Positions 23,341-35,500 of a stretch of 64,000 bases of DNA are shown here, piece by piece. The position numbers and the translations under genes were made by a program. Every line of letters starts with the position of its first letter. The first letter of the stretch is position 1. The notes beneath the pieces were generated by a model, which saw nothing but the letters and a program-made list of their open reading frames with translations, was not told the DNA's origin and made no database searches. Source of the stretch: Myxocyprinus asiaticus (Eukaryota > Chordata > Actinopteri > Cypriniformes > Catostomidae); contig NC_059385.1 in the NCBI RefSeq assembly GCF_019703515.2, forward strand, positions 33,218,501-33,282,500, given 5' to 3'.

Positions 23341-23899
23341 CAGAAAAACAAGCAAGGTGTAGGGTTGCATAGGACTTCTTGCAGCTGGCTGTCTATCTGT
23401 ATGATGTTCAAACTTCCAACTCTTCAAACTATTTTAAACTTTCAGACAAGGCATTGTCAAGCCAACATAAAGTTTGTCTTCAAACTTTACTATCTAGTTT
23501 AATATAATTTTTTTATTGAATACCCACTGTTAGACCGGAGACCCGTAAAATCGGTGGGGCTAAAGAAATTAGACATCAACATGGATCGTCAGGGATATGC
23601 TAGCAGCAGTGTAGATGAGGAGGTAATGGAGGCTCTTGCCGTTCAATTCAAAGATCTCCTTTTTCGTTTACGCAACAAAGGATTAAACTTAAACTGGAGA
23701 TAACGTCATCCAAAATTTTATTCTGGTATTCAAAGGAGGATTGCAATTGGAACTTTAATTCTAAAATCAATTAACACCATCGCTATTGTTTATTTACTTT
23801 GCTGCAATGAAATCGCAACATTTCAAAAGAATGAGTGGGTAGCAACTGTAAACAACTAAAAAGTAGCGATTGAGATATAAACATTGCAAGTCAATGTGT
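23341..23899. other. Sequence between satellite and L1-like LINE
   Basis: Begins with the satellite-flanking sequence shared with 20850-20955. A short frame starting at 23581 (MDRQGYASSSVDEEV) has no recognised relatives. No supported gene. Confidence 0.35.
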
Positions 23900-24129
23900 T
23901 TGCATATGAAAAGCAAGGCTGGGCAAAACAGGGTGATGTGCTGAAAAAAATAAATAGTAACAAAAGAAATGTCGATTTCCAGTGTGGCGATGTAGGAGAA
24001 CGCAGCAGAACAGACAGTTCCCGATTATGTCCTTTTATATATACACCTTTTGCAGTGAATTTCACTTTAATAGACATTTTAAAACCGATTAAACAACTAG
24101 GGAAGAGGTTACAAACTAATCTGTGCACA

Positions 24130-24520
24130 ATGAGTAACCCTAAACAGAAAAGTGCTGCGCCACAGTCGAAAAAAGCTAGCGTTGCTAGCAAACTAGCGAG
24201 CATGGCGGCTGCTACTTCTCAAGATGAAAATCAAGATGCGGAGTGAAAACTTTGAGCATCTCGTTGTGGCTGAATTCACAATCAGCTCCCTTAAAGCTCA
24301 AAACAGTTTGTTATTGGAGCATCTAGATGATCTGGAGAATAGATCGCGCAGATCTAATCTGCATATCCTGAATATACCTGAGGGGAGCGAGGATGGTAAA
24401 GACCCCACTGTATTTGTTTCAGAGCTGCTGGCTGAAGCAATGGCTGAGGTATTCGGGAGATTTCCACAGGATAATAGATTATTGGGTAATAATGAGAGAG
24501 TCAACATATCGGGAGCATAA
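24130..24520 (+). pseudogene. LINE ORF1 (copy A), truncated
   Basis: The first part (MSNPKQKSAAPQSKK, Ala/Lys/Ser-rich) is a basic N-terminal tail. After a frame change, a coiled-coil and conserved core follow (LLEHLDDLENRSRRSNLHIL, then IPEGSEDGKDP), typical of L1 ORF1 RNA-binding proteins. The C-terminal domain is missing: the frame ends at about 24520, roughly 260 bases before ORF2. Short compared with typical fish L1 ORF1 (about 300 residues) and broken. It would act as an RNA-binding chaperone in LINE particles. Confidence 0.65.
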
Positions 24521-24780
24521 TGGTACGGTGATACAGCCTTCTCGTGTAGGCACGGAATGGGTTGGGGGGTTAGGATTTTTAGTTTTTGTTTATTTTAATT
24601 TTTTTGTTTGATATTTCGTTTGTGTTATCTCGCCTTACTGGGTGCATATTGATGGTTTTGGTTTAGACTTTACAACTGTATACAACAAGCATAGCTATAC
24701 TGATGGAGACAACACACTGTTTAAGATTTATATCAACTACTCTTTATATGACCAATAATTTATAACCAAGAGATATATTA

Positions 24781-25740
24781 TGGGATTCACAAAAATTATT
24801 TCATGGAACATATTGGGATGTAACCTTGTAATTAAGCGTAAGAAAATCCTCTCCTATCTTAAGCAAAACAGATCAGACATAGCTACGTTGCAAGAAAAGT
24901 GTTGAGGAATCTGAGAAATTCAAAAGGGGGTGGATTGATCAGGTATACTCAGGTTCATTCAATACCCAGAGTAGGGGTGTCGCTATTTTGATTAGGAAGG
25001 GTTTAGACTTCAGTGTCTATAAAGTATATAATGAACAGGAAGGTAGATGGATAGCCCTGGATTGTAGCTTAGAAGGACAGAAAGTTACCATTATTAATAT
25101 TTATGCTCCCAATGTGATATCTCCTGATTACTTTAATGAAATTTGCAATATTATTAGAAATATTGGTAATCACGATATAACGAGGTGGTGATTTCAACCA
25201 AATTAGAAATGCACAGCTTGATAAGTCAAGCCACGGAAATACTTTTGACCACACCTGTAATGTACACAGCCATTGATACTATGGTGGATGAATGTGGCCT
25301 AATAGATATATGGTATACACTTCATCCCACAGAGAAAGATTTTACATTTTTCTCCCATCCTCATGGGTCATACTCAAGGATTGATTATATTCTAATTTCA
25401 AAACAATTGGTGAGTCAGGTTCAGTCTGCTTCAATTTGGAATATTGTTCTATCGGATCATAGATGCGGTCCTTACCTCTTCGAACTATAAGAAAAACACA
25501 AGATGGCACTTTAACAATTCGCTATTGCAAAATGAGACCTCACGTTCCATGATAGGGGCGGCAATAGATGAATACTGGCTGTACAATGAGGGCTCTGACT
25601 CTGACCCTGGTATAGCATGGGATGCTTTTAAGGCTTTCCTGAGGGGACGGCTTATCCAACACTGCTCGTTATGGAACACTAAATTAGAGGAAAAGATTAG
25701 GATCCTGATAAACAACACATTAATCACCCAGACCTGTAAC
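24781..25740 (+). pseudogene. LINE ORF2 endonuclease part (copy A)
   Basis: Starts MGFTKIISWNILGCN, a normal APE-endonuclease opening with the Asn of motif I. After a frameshift near 24900 come GVAILIRKG and INIYAPN, then a GGDFNQ motif at 25184-25198 in a shifted frame, then SRIDYILIS and a C-terminal SDH motif (LSDH near 25450). These are the catalytic signature motifs of L1-type endonucleases, which nick target DNA for target-primed reverse transcription. At least three frame changes and a stop inactivate it. ORF2 is cut at 25740 by the insertion and resumes at 30389. Confidence 0.78.
25731..25740. repeat. Left target-site duplication of the insertion in LINE A
   Basis: CCTGTAAC at the end of this segment is repeated at 30381-30388. 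Together they bracket 25741-30380. Confidence 0.65.
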
Positions 25741-25941
25741 TTTTTCCACTGCTGTGTAGGGCTTTACTGGTTGTTTAGATCAGTGTTACTATCAGAAATA
25801 ATTGGTAATTATTTCTTTAGTTATTAATTCATGTTTTAATTAATTAATTGAATCTAACTCATTAAAACCTCATATGAGGCTCCAGTAAATGTAGTGCGCT
25901 ATGTTTAGGAGCGGGTTTGGTTATTAGCAATAATTAATAAT

Positions 25942-28037
25942 TGTTGGGTCTCATGTATTCAGATAGAAGACAAAGGCAGGCCTAACACAGTCGTAAAAAC
26001 CTAACTCAAGCCCCCACATTCCAAGTCGTAAATCTTACTGATAACAATTGCGCCAAAATCAAACAGAGGGAGTCCAAAACAGACTGCAAATCCCATGAAG
26101 CCTTGCTCACTAAAGGATCGAACTCTCAGCTCCTATTGGATGAGGCACATAACAGAACGTCCCTCAAACATGACATCATCAGGAGTTGAAATACCTCTGA
26201 AATGCTTTCGGGATTTGCTTCCAGCGACTTTGTTCACCGAGTATAGACGTAGTTTATTCGCTGCTCTCAGGTGCAACCTCGTGGCACAAGGAAGTAACGT
26301 CCGACTTGAAACTGTGGCCATACAATCTCCATCTCGCTGGACGAGTTGAGATTACTCTGTGTTCAACCGAACACTCTAACAGATCCGAAGGAGACCGCCG
26401 AGCAATTCGCATCTTCATCCGTTTGCCTACAGAAGTGAAGAGATTAAAGATTTCTCTTCCATCTTCAATCAAGTCGACATTTCTGAGTCCTCCATCAGCC
26501 CGCCGAGAATCAACAGCCGTACCGTCCACCGACAGAGCGAGGAAATGGCCTCCCGTCATCACCCGAGCCTTAAGGAACCGGGTCAGAGTTAAAGGACGGA
26601 GGAAAACACATTCTACCTGTGTCCTCATGCGATTCAAGTAAGAGGTTTACGTCTGGGCAGAGATAGAATATTATAGTGTGCTATTCTTGTGTTTCAAGGT
26701 TTTTGCTTGTACAGTTTACGGACCGCCATGTCCGCTCATTATTAATACTCAGGGTATTAGTTATCACGATTTTGTTTTGCTGTATTGTGGTCCAACCAAA
26801 TTGGACTGTTGTGCAAATTTCGCCATCGCGGGTGAGACAAGTAAACTGAGTTCATCCATTAAATAGTTAAAGTACGCGGGACTGTTTACGAGCCGTCCAC
26901 CGCGTCTCTGAGTGATGAACTAAACAGCTGCTTTCTCTCCCATGATCGCAAAATCGGCTTTAGGGCTGTCACTTCTCTCTCTCTCTCGTACTAACCACAC
27001 ACACACACACACACACGCAGGCACGCGACCCCTCACAAACATTCTGGCACACATTTTTGGCTTGTAAGATAGCTTAAATGCTAAAGCCCAGCTTTGTCCC
27101 TAAGCTATCGTACAAGCGGATACACGCGGTAACTGGTAGACGCCATCTCCGCCCCCATTCACGGTCATATTCCCTGGCCGGAAGTCTCGCATGACATACT
27201 CTCCACGAGAGTCACGTCTGCCATTTTGTGCGCGTCCCTCCTTACACACAAACACTGTCACACACACACTGTCACACACACACCTTATGTGTTATAGGAT
27301 TATTTTATTTCCATATCTAATCATATCACTGTTTAGTTTGTAGTTGTAAGTCGGAAGTTTATTGACTGCATTGTATTAATTATTAATTGATATTACTGCA
27401 TAAATAAACTTTGTTTATGTTACAAAGAGAAGTGTTTTGGTTTGTTTTGCATACGCCTGTGTCATGCTGACGGGATGTCAGTGCTCGGATTCAAACCTTC
27501 ATTCATTGTTTTTTCCCCGAAAATCGATATTCTTCGGATGTCGATTTTCCTAAGAAAACAACCTAATATTGAGACTGTTTTACTATTTGGTTATTAGTCC
27601 CTGATTTCAAGGTGGTGCCCCGTCAATGTTAATCCTTATTAATATTCTATTGATTTTTGATAATTGATAATTATCTTTGATGATTGAATTTGAATGATCA
27701 ATAAGCTAGTGTTAATTTTAATTAATGTTTCATCGATGTTAACAATTAACGATTATCTTTGATAATTGTTGATTTAAAGGATTTTAAAAAGCAAACATTG
27801 ATTCTCATCAGTGTTCTATTGATTTTAATAATGAATAATTATCTTTGATAATTATTAATTATTGCTAATAACCAAACTTGCTCCTAAACGTAGCACACTA
27901 CATTTACTGGAGCCCCATATGAGGTTTTAATGAGTTAGATTCAATTAATTTATTTAAATATTAATTAATAACTAAAGAAATAATTATTAATTATTTCTGA
28001 TAGTAACACTGATCTAAACAACAAGTAAAGCCCTACA
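25942..28037 (+). mobile_element. Solo LTR nested in the outer LTR; target duplication TAAT
   Basis: Starts TGTTGGGTC and ends GCCCTACA, 2096 bp. TAAT is present at 25938-25941 and 28038-28041; removing the insert restores the outer LTR (compare 10165-10185). It contains a GA/GT microsatellite block near 26980-27020 and a polyadenylation signal at 27403-27408. The most complete LTR of this family in the window. No internal retroviral sequence remains, consistent with LTR-LTR recombination. Confidence 0.9.
27403..27408 (+). promoter_or_regulatory. Polyadenylation signal AATAAA in the LTR
   Basis: Conserved in the same context (TGCATAAATAAACTTTG) in the other full solo LTRs. It defines the likely sense strand of the family. 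Confidence 0.6.
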
Positions 28038-28599
28038 TAATTATCAAAGATAATTATTCATTATTAAAATCAATAGAACATTGATGAGAATCAATTTTTT
28101 TTAATCCTTTAATCAACAATTATCAAAGATAATCACCAATCATTAACATCGATGAAACATTAATTAAAATTAACACTAGCTTATTGATCCTTCAAATTCA
28201 ACAATCATCAAAAATAATTATCAATTATCAAAAATCAATAGAATATTAATAAGGATTAATATTGCCGGGGCACCACCCTGGAATCAGGGACTAATAACCA
28301 GATTGTATAACAGTCTCAATATTAGATTGGTTTCTTAGGAAAATCGACATCCGAAGAATATCGATTTTCGGGAAAAAACAATGAATGAAGGCTTGACATC
28401 CCGTCAGCATGACACAGGTGTTTGCAAAACAAACCAAAGCACTTCTCTTTGTAATATAACAAAGTTTATTTATGCAGTAATATCAATTAATAATTAATAC
28501 AATGCAGTCAATAAACTTCCGACTAACAACTACAAACTAAACAGTGATATGTTGAGATATGGTAACCAAAATAATCCTATAACACATGAGGGTGTGTGT

Positions 28600-28618
28600 A
28601 TGCGAGAGAGAGAGAGAG

Positions 28619-28660
<42 letters not shown>
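28600..28660. repeat. (GA)n and (GT)n microsatellite in the outer LTR
   Basis: Compound run of GA then GT units, matching the equivalent position of the other LTR copies. Confidence 0.9.
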
Positions 28661-28661
<1 letters not shown>

Positions 28662-29945
28662 GGAGGGACGTGCACAAAATGGCGGACGTGACTGTCATGG
28701 AGAGTATGTCACGCAAGACTTCCGGCCAGAGAATATGGCGAATGTGGGCGGAGAGAAACCAGTCAATGGCGTCTACCAGTTTACCGCATGTATCCGCTTG
28801 TACGATAGCTTAGGGACAAAGCTGAGCTTTATCACGAAGCTATCTACTATCCAAAAATTTGTGCGAGAATGTTTGTGAGGGGTCGCGCATGTGTGTGCGA
28901 TTAGTACGAGAGAGAGAGAATAAAGTGACGGCCCCAAAGCCGATTTTGTGATCGTGGGAGAGAAAGCAGCTGTTAGTTTATCACTCAGAGACGTGGTGGA
29001 CGGCTCGTAAACCTTTGTCTTTGATTCTTTAATGGATAAACTCAGTGTGCCGGTCTCACCCGCGATGGTGGAAATGCACAACAGTCCAGTGTGGTTGGAC
29101 TACAACAAAGCAGATCTCATTCGTGATAATTATTACCTTGAGTATTAGCCACAATGAGCGGACTCGGTGGTCCGTAAACTGTACAAGCAATAACCTTGAT
29201 ACACAAGAATAACACACTATAATATTCTATCTCTGCCCAGACATAAACCTCTTACTTGAATCGCATGAGGACACAGACAAATGTGTGTTCATCCATCCTT
29301 TAACTCCGACTCGGTTCCTCGAGGCTCGGGTGATGACGGGAGGCCGTTTCCTCGCTCTGTCGGCAGGTGGTACGGCTGCTGATTGTCGACGGGCTGGTGG
29401 AGAAATCAGCGACGTCGACTTGATTGAAGATGGAAGAGAAATCTTTTATCTCTTCACTTCTGCAGGCAAACGGATGAAGATGCGGATTGCTCAGCGGTCT
29501 CCTTCGGATCCGTTAGAGTGTTCGGTGGAACACAGAGTAATCTCAACTCGTCCAGTGAGATGGAGATTGTATGGCCACAGTTTCAAGTCGGACGTTACTT
29601 CCTTGTGCCACGAGGCTACACCTGAGAGCAGCGATGAGCTGCTTTACACACGGCGAGCAAAGTTGCTGGAAGCAAATCCCGGAAGCATTTCAGAGGTATT
29701 TCTACTCCTGATGACATCATGGTTGAGGGGCATTCTGCTGTGTGCCTCATCCAATAGGAGTTGAGAGTTATATCTTTTAGTGAGCAAGGCTTCATGGGAT
29801 TTGTAGTCTGTTTTGGACTTCCTTTGTTTGATTTTGGCACGGTTTTTATCAGTAAGATTTATGACTCTGTATGTGGGCCTGAGTTAGGTTTTACGACTGT
29901 GTTAGGTCTGCCTTTGTCTTCTATCTGAATACAAGAGGCCCAACA

Positions 29946-30380
29946 GCTGACACGTGTACCTCCACTTGTGTCATTCTTTCAGTACAATTTGCCAGATCCT
30001 TCTTTATCTCTTCTATAGCAGTCAGAATTTCGTCGAATCTGGTCGAAAACTCAGACTTTAAATTATTTATTGCTGTCAGTATTTCTTCTTTAGCCCCTGT
30101 GAGCACGCCTTCACTTTGCTTTGGAGCTTCCATGTAAGCCTCGTTGCTAACTTTTTGCTTCACGTTCTGCTCCCCATAATCAGTTAATTTTGATTGCATC
30201 GGTGTTTTCCCTTTATCTTTGCCCGTCTTTCCAGTATTTGGCATTCCTGCGTCAAGCGTAAAGTTCAGCTACACTTTTCAAGATTGAGTCTGCAAAATAT
30301 ATCAGGATTTATTCAGGATCATAGCGGAGCAGGGTCAAGCGTGGCTTTCTAGCTTGCGGCCATAACTGGAAGTCCCAGAC
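29946..30380 (-). pseudogene. LINE ORF1 N-terminal fragment
   Basis: On the minus strand an open frame starts at 30244 with MPNTGKTGKDKGKTP, Lys-rich, and continues as a coiled coil (TAINNLKSEFSTRFDEILTA). It stops at the LTR insertion; the few bases beyond the LTR (25741-25754) end in a short A tail. This matches the N-terminal part of a fish L1-type ORF1. Sequence 30245-30380 is its 5' leader. Its orientation is opposite to LINE A and it sits inside ORF2 of LINE A. Confidence 0.6.
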
Positions 30381-30388
30381 CCTGTAAC

Positions 30389-32518
30389 TTTTAATAAATT
30401 GAACAGTTTGAAATTGGAACTAAATGACATAATATGGAAAAAAGATGAATTTGCTCTATTTTGCACAAAACAAAATTATTATGAAAAAGGTGAGAGAGCA
30501 GGTAAATACTTAGTGCACAGGGTTAAAAAGCTTAGTACTCAAAACTTAATTCCTTCTATTTTTGATGATAAAAAAACTGATTACAGATGGGAGGGAAATT
30601 AATAAGGTTTTTACATTTTTATCAAGATTTATATACATCGCAAGGGGAAGTAACTGTAGAACAGTATGACCAATTCTTCACTTCCTTACAGATTCCATGT
30701 CTATCCACACAAGACAGAGACTCATTAGAAGGTGACATCACATTAGAAGAGATTAAGGGTGCCATCCAGGACCGCAAACCAGGTCGTGCCCCCGGGGAGG
30801 ATGGCTTTCCGTCTGAATTTTATAAAAAGTTTTTAGAGGTGCTAGCTCATAAATTGTTTTATATCTTTCAGAAGGCTCTGGTAAAGGGTAAACTTCCAGA
30901 GAGTATGAGAACCAGCATAATCACTCTCATTCATAAGAAAGGGAAAGACCCTCAACAATGTGCAAATTACAGACCCTTTTCACTTGGTAATGTTGATGGG
31001 AATATACTGGCCAAAATACTTGCAAAAAGATTAGATAATTTACTACCTACTATTATACATCCAGACCAAGATGGTTTCATTAGGGCTAGGTCCTCAGCGG
31101 ATAATATGAGAAGATTATTACACTTTATGTGGAGCTCTAGAAATAACATTGACCATGTAATGGCTTTCTCCTTAGAGAAAGCCATTTCTCTTTGACAGGG
31201 TTGAATGGGGCTTCTTATTTCAAATGTTAAAAAGATTTGGCTTTGGGCCATTATTTACCAAATGGATAAAATTACTGTATACCGAGCCAACGGCATCGGT
31301 ACTATGTAATGGTGTAGTATCATTGCGATTTGAGCTACATAAGGGCACAAAGCAGGGGCGTCCCCTCTCCCCTCCTATTTTTGCATTGGTCTTAGAGCCA
31401 TTAGCTATAGCAATATGTAATAATCCAAATATAAAAGGTATCATAGCGGGCCAGCAGGAGCATAAGGTACTTCTATATGCTGATGATATATTACTTGTCT
31501 CCAGTAACCCACAAACGGTTGCCCACAATGTGTTCCTTAATCGAGGTTTCTCCCAGATATCGGGCTATAAAATCAATTGCACTAAGTCAGAAGTAATGCC
31601 CTTATCTAATAACTGCCATGGGATAACAGGGAAGCAGTGGCCATTTAAATGGGTCTCATCAGGCATGGTTTATTTGGGAATTAAACTTGTACCAGGATTG
31701 GAGAAAATAATGCAGATTAACTTTCAACCAGTTATTCAGGGTATCCAAAATTTGTTACAGAATTGGAGTAAACTCACAATGTCTATTCTGGGTCGAATTA
31801 ATCTAGTCAAAATGATAATTGTACCCAAAATTAATTATTTATTATACATGCTTCCCCTTACATTACCATTATCACTTTTGAAGGAATACAATAAATGTGT
31901 GGAATCATTCATCTGGCAGGGGAAGAGACCCCTTTTTAATCATACCAAATTGTACTCAGCTAAAGGCTCAGGTGGGCTCTCTCTTCCCAGAATTGACTGG
32001 TATCATTGGTCCTTCTCGCTCTCGCAGCTGGCTAAAAAAAATATGGCACTCAACAAAGCCCCCACATGGGTGCATATTGAAAAAGAACTAATTGCCCCTT
32101 TTCCAGCGGAGGCCTTCTTGGCTGGAAATTGTATCACCAACATTCAAAACAAACTCCATGGCTAACAACTAGAGTCTGGCACAGCTGGCACAACATCAAG
32201 TTACGCATAGGTAGGAGGCCTTTCTGCTGGATACAGTGGGCTAATAAAGGAATATGGTTCTTAGATAACCTTTATGAGGTAGAACATGTGGTCTCATTTA
32301 GTTACTTGAAACAAACTTATAACCTGTTGAACAGTGACTTTTGGAAATACCTACAAATAAGACATTGTCTCCTTGTGACTCTTAAAAATGGGGGGGGGGG
32401 GGGGGTTTCCATGCCTACATTAGAGATGCTAATGCACCTAATTTAAACGGGCTTAAATTGGCATGGGAAAGAGACCTAGGGGGGATGATCAAGGAAGAAA
32501 TGTGGAAGCAGGTGGTAT
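30389..32518 (+). pseudogene. LINE ORF2 reverse transcriptase part (copy A)
   Basis: In several frames it encodes the linker, the KPGRAPGEDGFPSEF block of L1-type RT, then TSIITLIHKKGKDP, CANYRPFSLGN and ILAKRLDNLLP. After a frame break near 31190 comes LHKGTKQGRPLSPPIFALVL, and the catalytic YADD (YADDILLVSSN, about 31473-31505). A thumb-like region follows to 32165, then a shifted frame (IGRRPFCWIQWANKG) and a truncated end near 32518. A poly-G run at about 32390-32406 breaks the frame. It would have copied LINE RNA into DNA; frameshifts and lack of the 3' end make it dead. Confidence 0.85.
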
Positions 32519-35500
32519 CATGATGGTTTATACATCATGATGTTGCCGCAGATGGCCAACTCGGTGAGGAGCGCTCCTATTGTTTTGTTGTTTTTGTTTG
32601 TTTGTCCTGTGTTTAGTAATCTTTTTCCAGTCAGTTTCACCAGAGATGAACTGCTGAACATTCGACAACTTATACAAGACAGTCTTTTCCCGGTTTTTGA
32701 ATATTCAGACATTTTGCTAGACATTTTAGTTGGAGGCGCGGCTTTGTTGTTCAGGAGACGCAGGCGAGGGAGACGAGCCGGTGCACTGGTCAAACTCCGC
32801 TGGCAGGGCTTTCGAACAATGCTGCCGTGCATTCATCTTGTGAATCTCCGTTCTCTTCCTAACAAAACGGACGAACTACATCTCCTCACCTGCACAAATG
32901 AGGACTTTTCAACCTCTGCTGCCTTGTGCTTCACAGAAACCTGGCTGAGTGAAGCAATTCCGGACAGCGCGTTACATCTGCCGGGCTTCCAGCTGTTAAC
33001 GGGGAAAACGAGAGGCGGTGGAACATGCTTTTACATCAATGAAAGTTGGTGTACAGATGTAGCAACATTAAAGAGGATGTGCTGTCCTAATTTGGAAGCG
33101 CTCTTTATTAACTGTAAGCCTTTCTACTCGCCGCGGGAGTTTTCCTTGTTTACTCTGGTGAGTGTGTATATCGCTCCAAATGCGTGTTTGAATGCAGCAC
33201 TGCAACAGCTGGCTGATCAAATCACAGACACGGAACAACAATACCTGGACTCAGTGATTATTATTCTTGGGGATTTTAACAAAGCAAATCTCACACGTGA
33301 ACTGCCCAAATACAAACAGCACATTACCCAACCAGAGACAGGATCATACTGGATCATTGCTACACAACAATAAAGGATGCATATCGCTCTGTCCCTAGAG
33401 CAGCTTTGGGACTCTCTGATCACTGTCTGGTTCATCTTCTTCCAACCTACAGGCAGAAATTAAAATCAACCAAGCCAGTAGTAAGGACTGTAAAGAGATG
33501 GACCGGGAGCAGATGGAACTACAAGCCTGCTTCGATTGCACGGATTGGAGTGTTTTTGAGGCTGCAGACACCAATCTAGATGAGCTCACAGATACTGTTA
33601 CATCATATATCAGTTTCTTTGAAGATATGTGCATTCCTACTAGGACTTATTTAAAGTTCAACAACGACAAACTGTGGTTTACAGCAGAGCTCAAGCAGCT
33701 TTGTCAGGCCAAAGAGGATGCTTACAGGGGTGGGGATAAAGTCTTGTACAATCAGGCCAGGAACACACTGAACAAGGAAATCAGAGTGGGTAAAAGAAGA
33801 TACTCTGAGAAGCTGAAAAACAAGTGTTCAGCTAACAACCCTGCATCAGTGTGGAGTGGCATGAAACAACTCACAAATTCTCCTACCCCCAACCCTGTGG
33901 TGGACCAACAACTGGCTGACGACCTGAATGTGTTCTACTGCAGATTTGAAAGGCCCGATCTCACACCCCACACCCACTCTGACCTTCATTTCACACAAAC
34001 ACCAACACCTCCTGCAACCCCCCTCCTCCCCCCTCCTGCTACTCAACCTGCACTTAAAATCTGTGAAGATGATGTGAGCCACGTCTTTTGGAAACAAAAG
34101 ACGAGGTAAGCTTCAGGCCCAAATGGCGTCTCACCATCGTGACTTCGATACTGTGCTAACCAGCTGGCCCCCATCTTCACACAAATCTTCAATAGATCAC
34201 TGGAGCAGTGTGAAGTCCCATGCTGCTTCAAACGCTCAGTCATTATTCCTGTCCCAAAGAAACCAAAAATCACAGGACTTAATGACTACAGACCTGTCAC
34301 CCTGACGTCTGTGGTCATGAAATCATTTGAGAGACTGGTCTTGGCCCACCTGAAGAATATCACTGGACCCTTTCTAGATACCCTTCAATTTGTTTATCGA
34401 GCAAACAGGTCTATAGATGATGCAGGGATTGCATCATATCCTACAACATCTGGACAGACCAGGGACATATGCAAGGATCCTTTTTGTGGACTTCAGTTTG
34501 GCTTTCAACACCATCATCCCAGCTATACTCCAGAATAAATTACACCAACTCTCTGTTCCATTGTCTATCTGTCAGTGGATTACCAGCTTTCCGACGGACA
34601 GGCAGCAGCTTGTGAGACAGGGGAAACTCACTTCCAGCACCTGTACAATCAGCACTGGTGCCCCCCAGGGATGTGTGCTCTCCCCACTACTCTTCTCCCT
34701 CCACACCAATGACTGCATCGCCAAGGACCCCTCTGTCAAGCTCCTGAAGTTTGCAGATGACACCATTGGACAGTCAAAACAACCTTGAGCTGAACATGCT
34801 CAAAACGGTGGAGATCATTGTGGACTTTAGGAGGAACACCCTAACACTGACCCCCCTCACCATTCTAAACAGCACTGTGGCAGCAGTGGAGTCATTCAGG
34901 TTCCTGGGCACTACCATCTCACAGGACCTGAAGTGGGAGACACACATTGACTCCATTGTGAAAAAGGCCCAGCAATGTTTGTATTTGCTTCACCAGCTGA
35001 GGAAGTTCAACCTGCCACAGGCGCTGCTGATACAGTTCTACTCAGCAGTCATTGAGTCTGTCCTCTGCACTTCAGTAACTGTCTGGTTTGGTTCAGCTAT
35101 GTAATCAGACACCAGAAGACTACAAAGGACAATTCGGACTGCTGAGAGGATTATTGGTTTCCCCCTGCCCCCCCTTCAAGAATTATACACTTCCAGAGTG
35201 AGGAAAAAGGCTGTAAAAATCACTCTGGACCCCACTCACCCTGCCTATTACCTTTTTGAACTGTTGTCTTCTGGCCAATGCTTCAGAGCTCTGAGCACCA
35301 GAACCGTCAGGCACAAGAACAGTTTTTTCCCTCAGGCTATCCATCTCATGAACAGTTAAATTGCCCCATTGATCAATAACTATGTGCAATACACAGTTTA
35401 GTCTTTTTTATATATATATTTATCCAACACATCCATTTAATTTATGGTAAGGGGTAAAAACTAAAACATGCCACTGTAAAAACTTCATTGTTTACTGTTG

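Larger units (their letters stand above)
25755..29945 (-). mobile_element. Solo LTR (outer copy), interrupted; target duplication GCTG
   Basis: Two parts, 25755-25941 and 28038-29945, together about 2095 bp. It starts TGTAGGG and ends GCCCAACA, with GCTG at 25751-25754 and 29946-29949. Same family as 9999-11751 and 4441-5737. Sense taken as minus (AATAAA on that strand near 28464-28469). The gap is filled exactly by another LTR in the opposite orientation. Confidence 0.88.
25741..30380 (-). mobile_element. Retroposed LINE 5' fragment (ORF1 start), itself interrupted
   Basis: In minus orientation this begins at about 30380 with a LINE-type 5' untranslated region, continues into an ORF1 start (30244 downward), and ends at 25741 in a short A tail (read as TTTTT at 25741-25745 on the plus strand). 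Its body is split by the solo LTR at 25755-29945. With the CCTGTAAC duplication it looks like a retroposed, prematurely ended LINE transcript rather than part of LINE A. Confidence 0.6.
23900..32518 (+). mobile_element. L1-like LINE (copy A), split by nested insertions
   Basis: An ORF1-like segment (24130-24520), an apurinic-type endonuclease part of ORF2 (24781-25740) and, after an insertion at 25741-30380, the reverse transcriptase part (30389-32518). The ORF2 C-terminus and 3' end are missing, as the sequence switches to an L2-like LINE near 32519. Multiple frameshifts and stops are present. The split is internally consistent, since the ORF2 reading frame resumes after the insertion with the expected linker (KLNSLKLELNDIIWKK). 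Confidence 0.8.

Noticed and set aside
24988..25191. Possible separate small gene
   Set aside because: It is one frame piece of the LINE A endonuclease, continuous with its neighbours across frameshifts.
29285..29764. 159-residue ORF (+), also seen shorter at 5081-5311 and on the minus strand at 26254-26637
   Set aside because: It is the same segment of the LTR in each copy, read against the inferred sense direction; lengths and frames vary with point changes. It may be incidental, though repeated openness is worth remembering.
32390..32406. Poly-G run breaking LINE ORF2
   Set aside because: Could be a true slippage change or an assembly error; no biological meaning is inferred.
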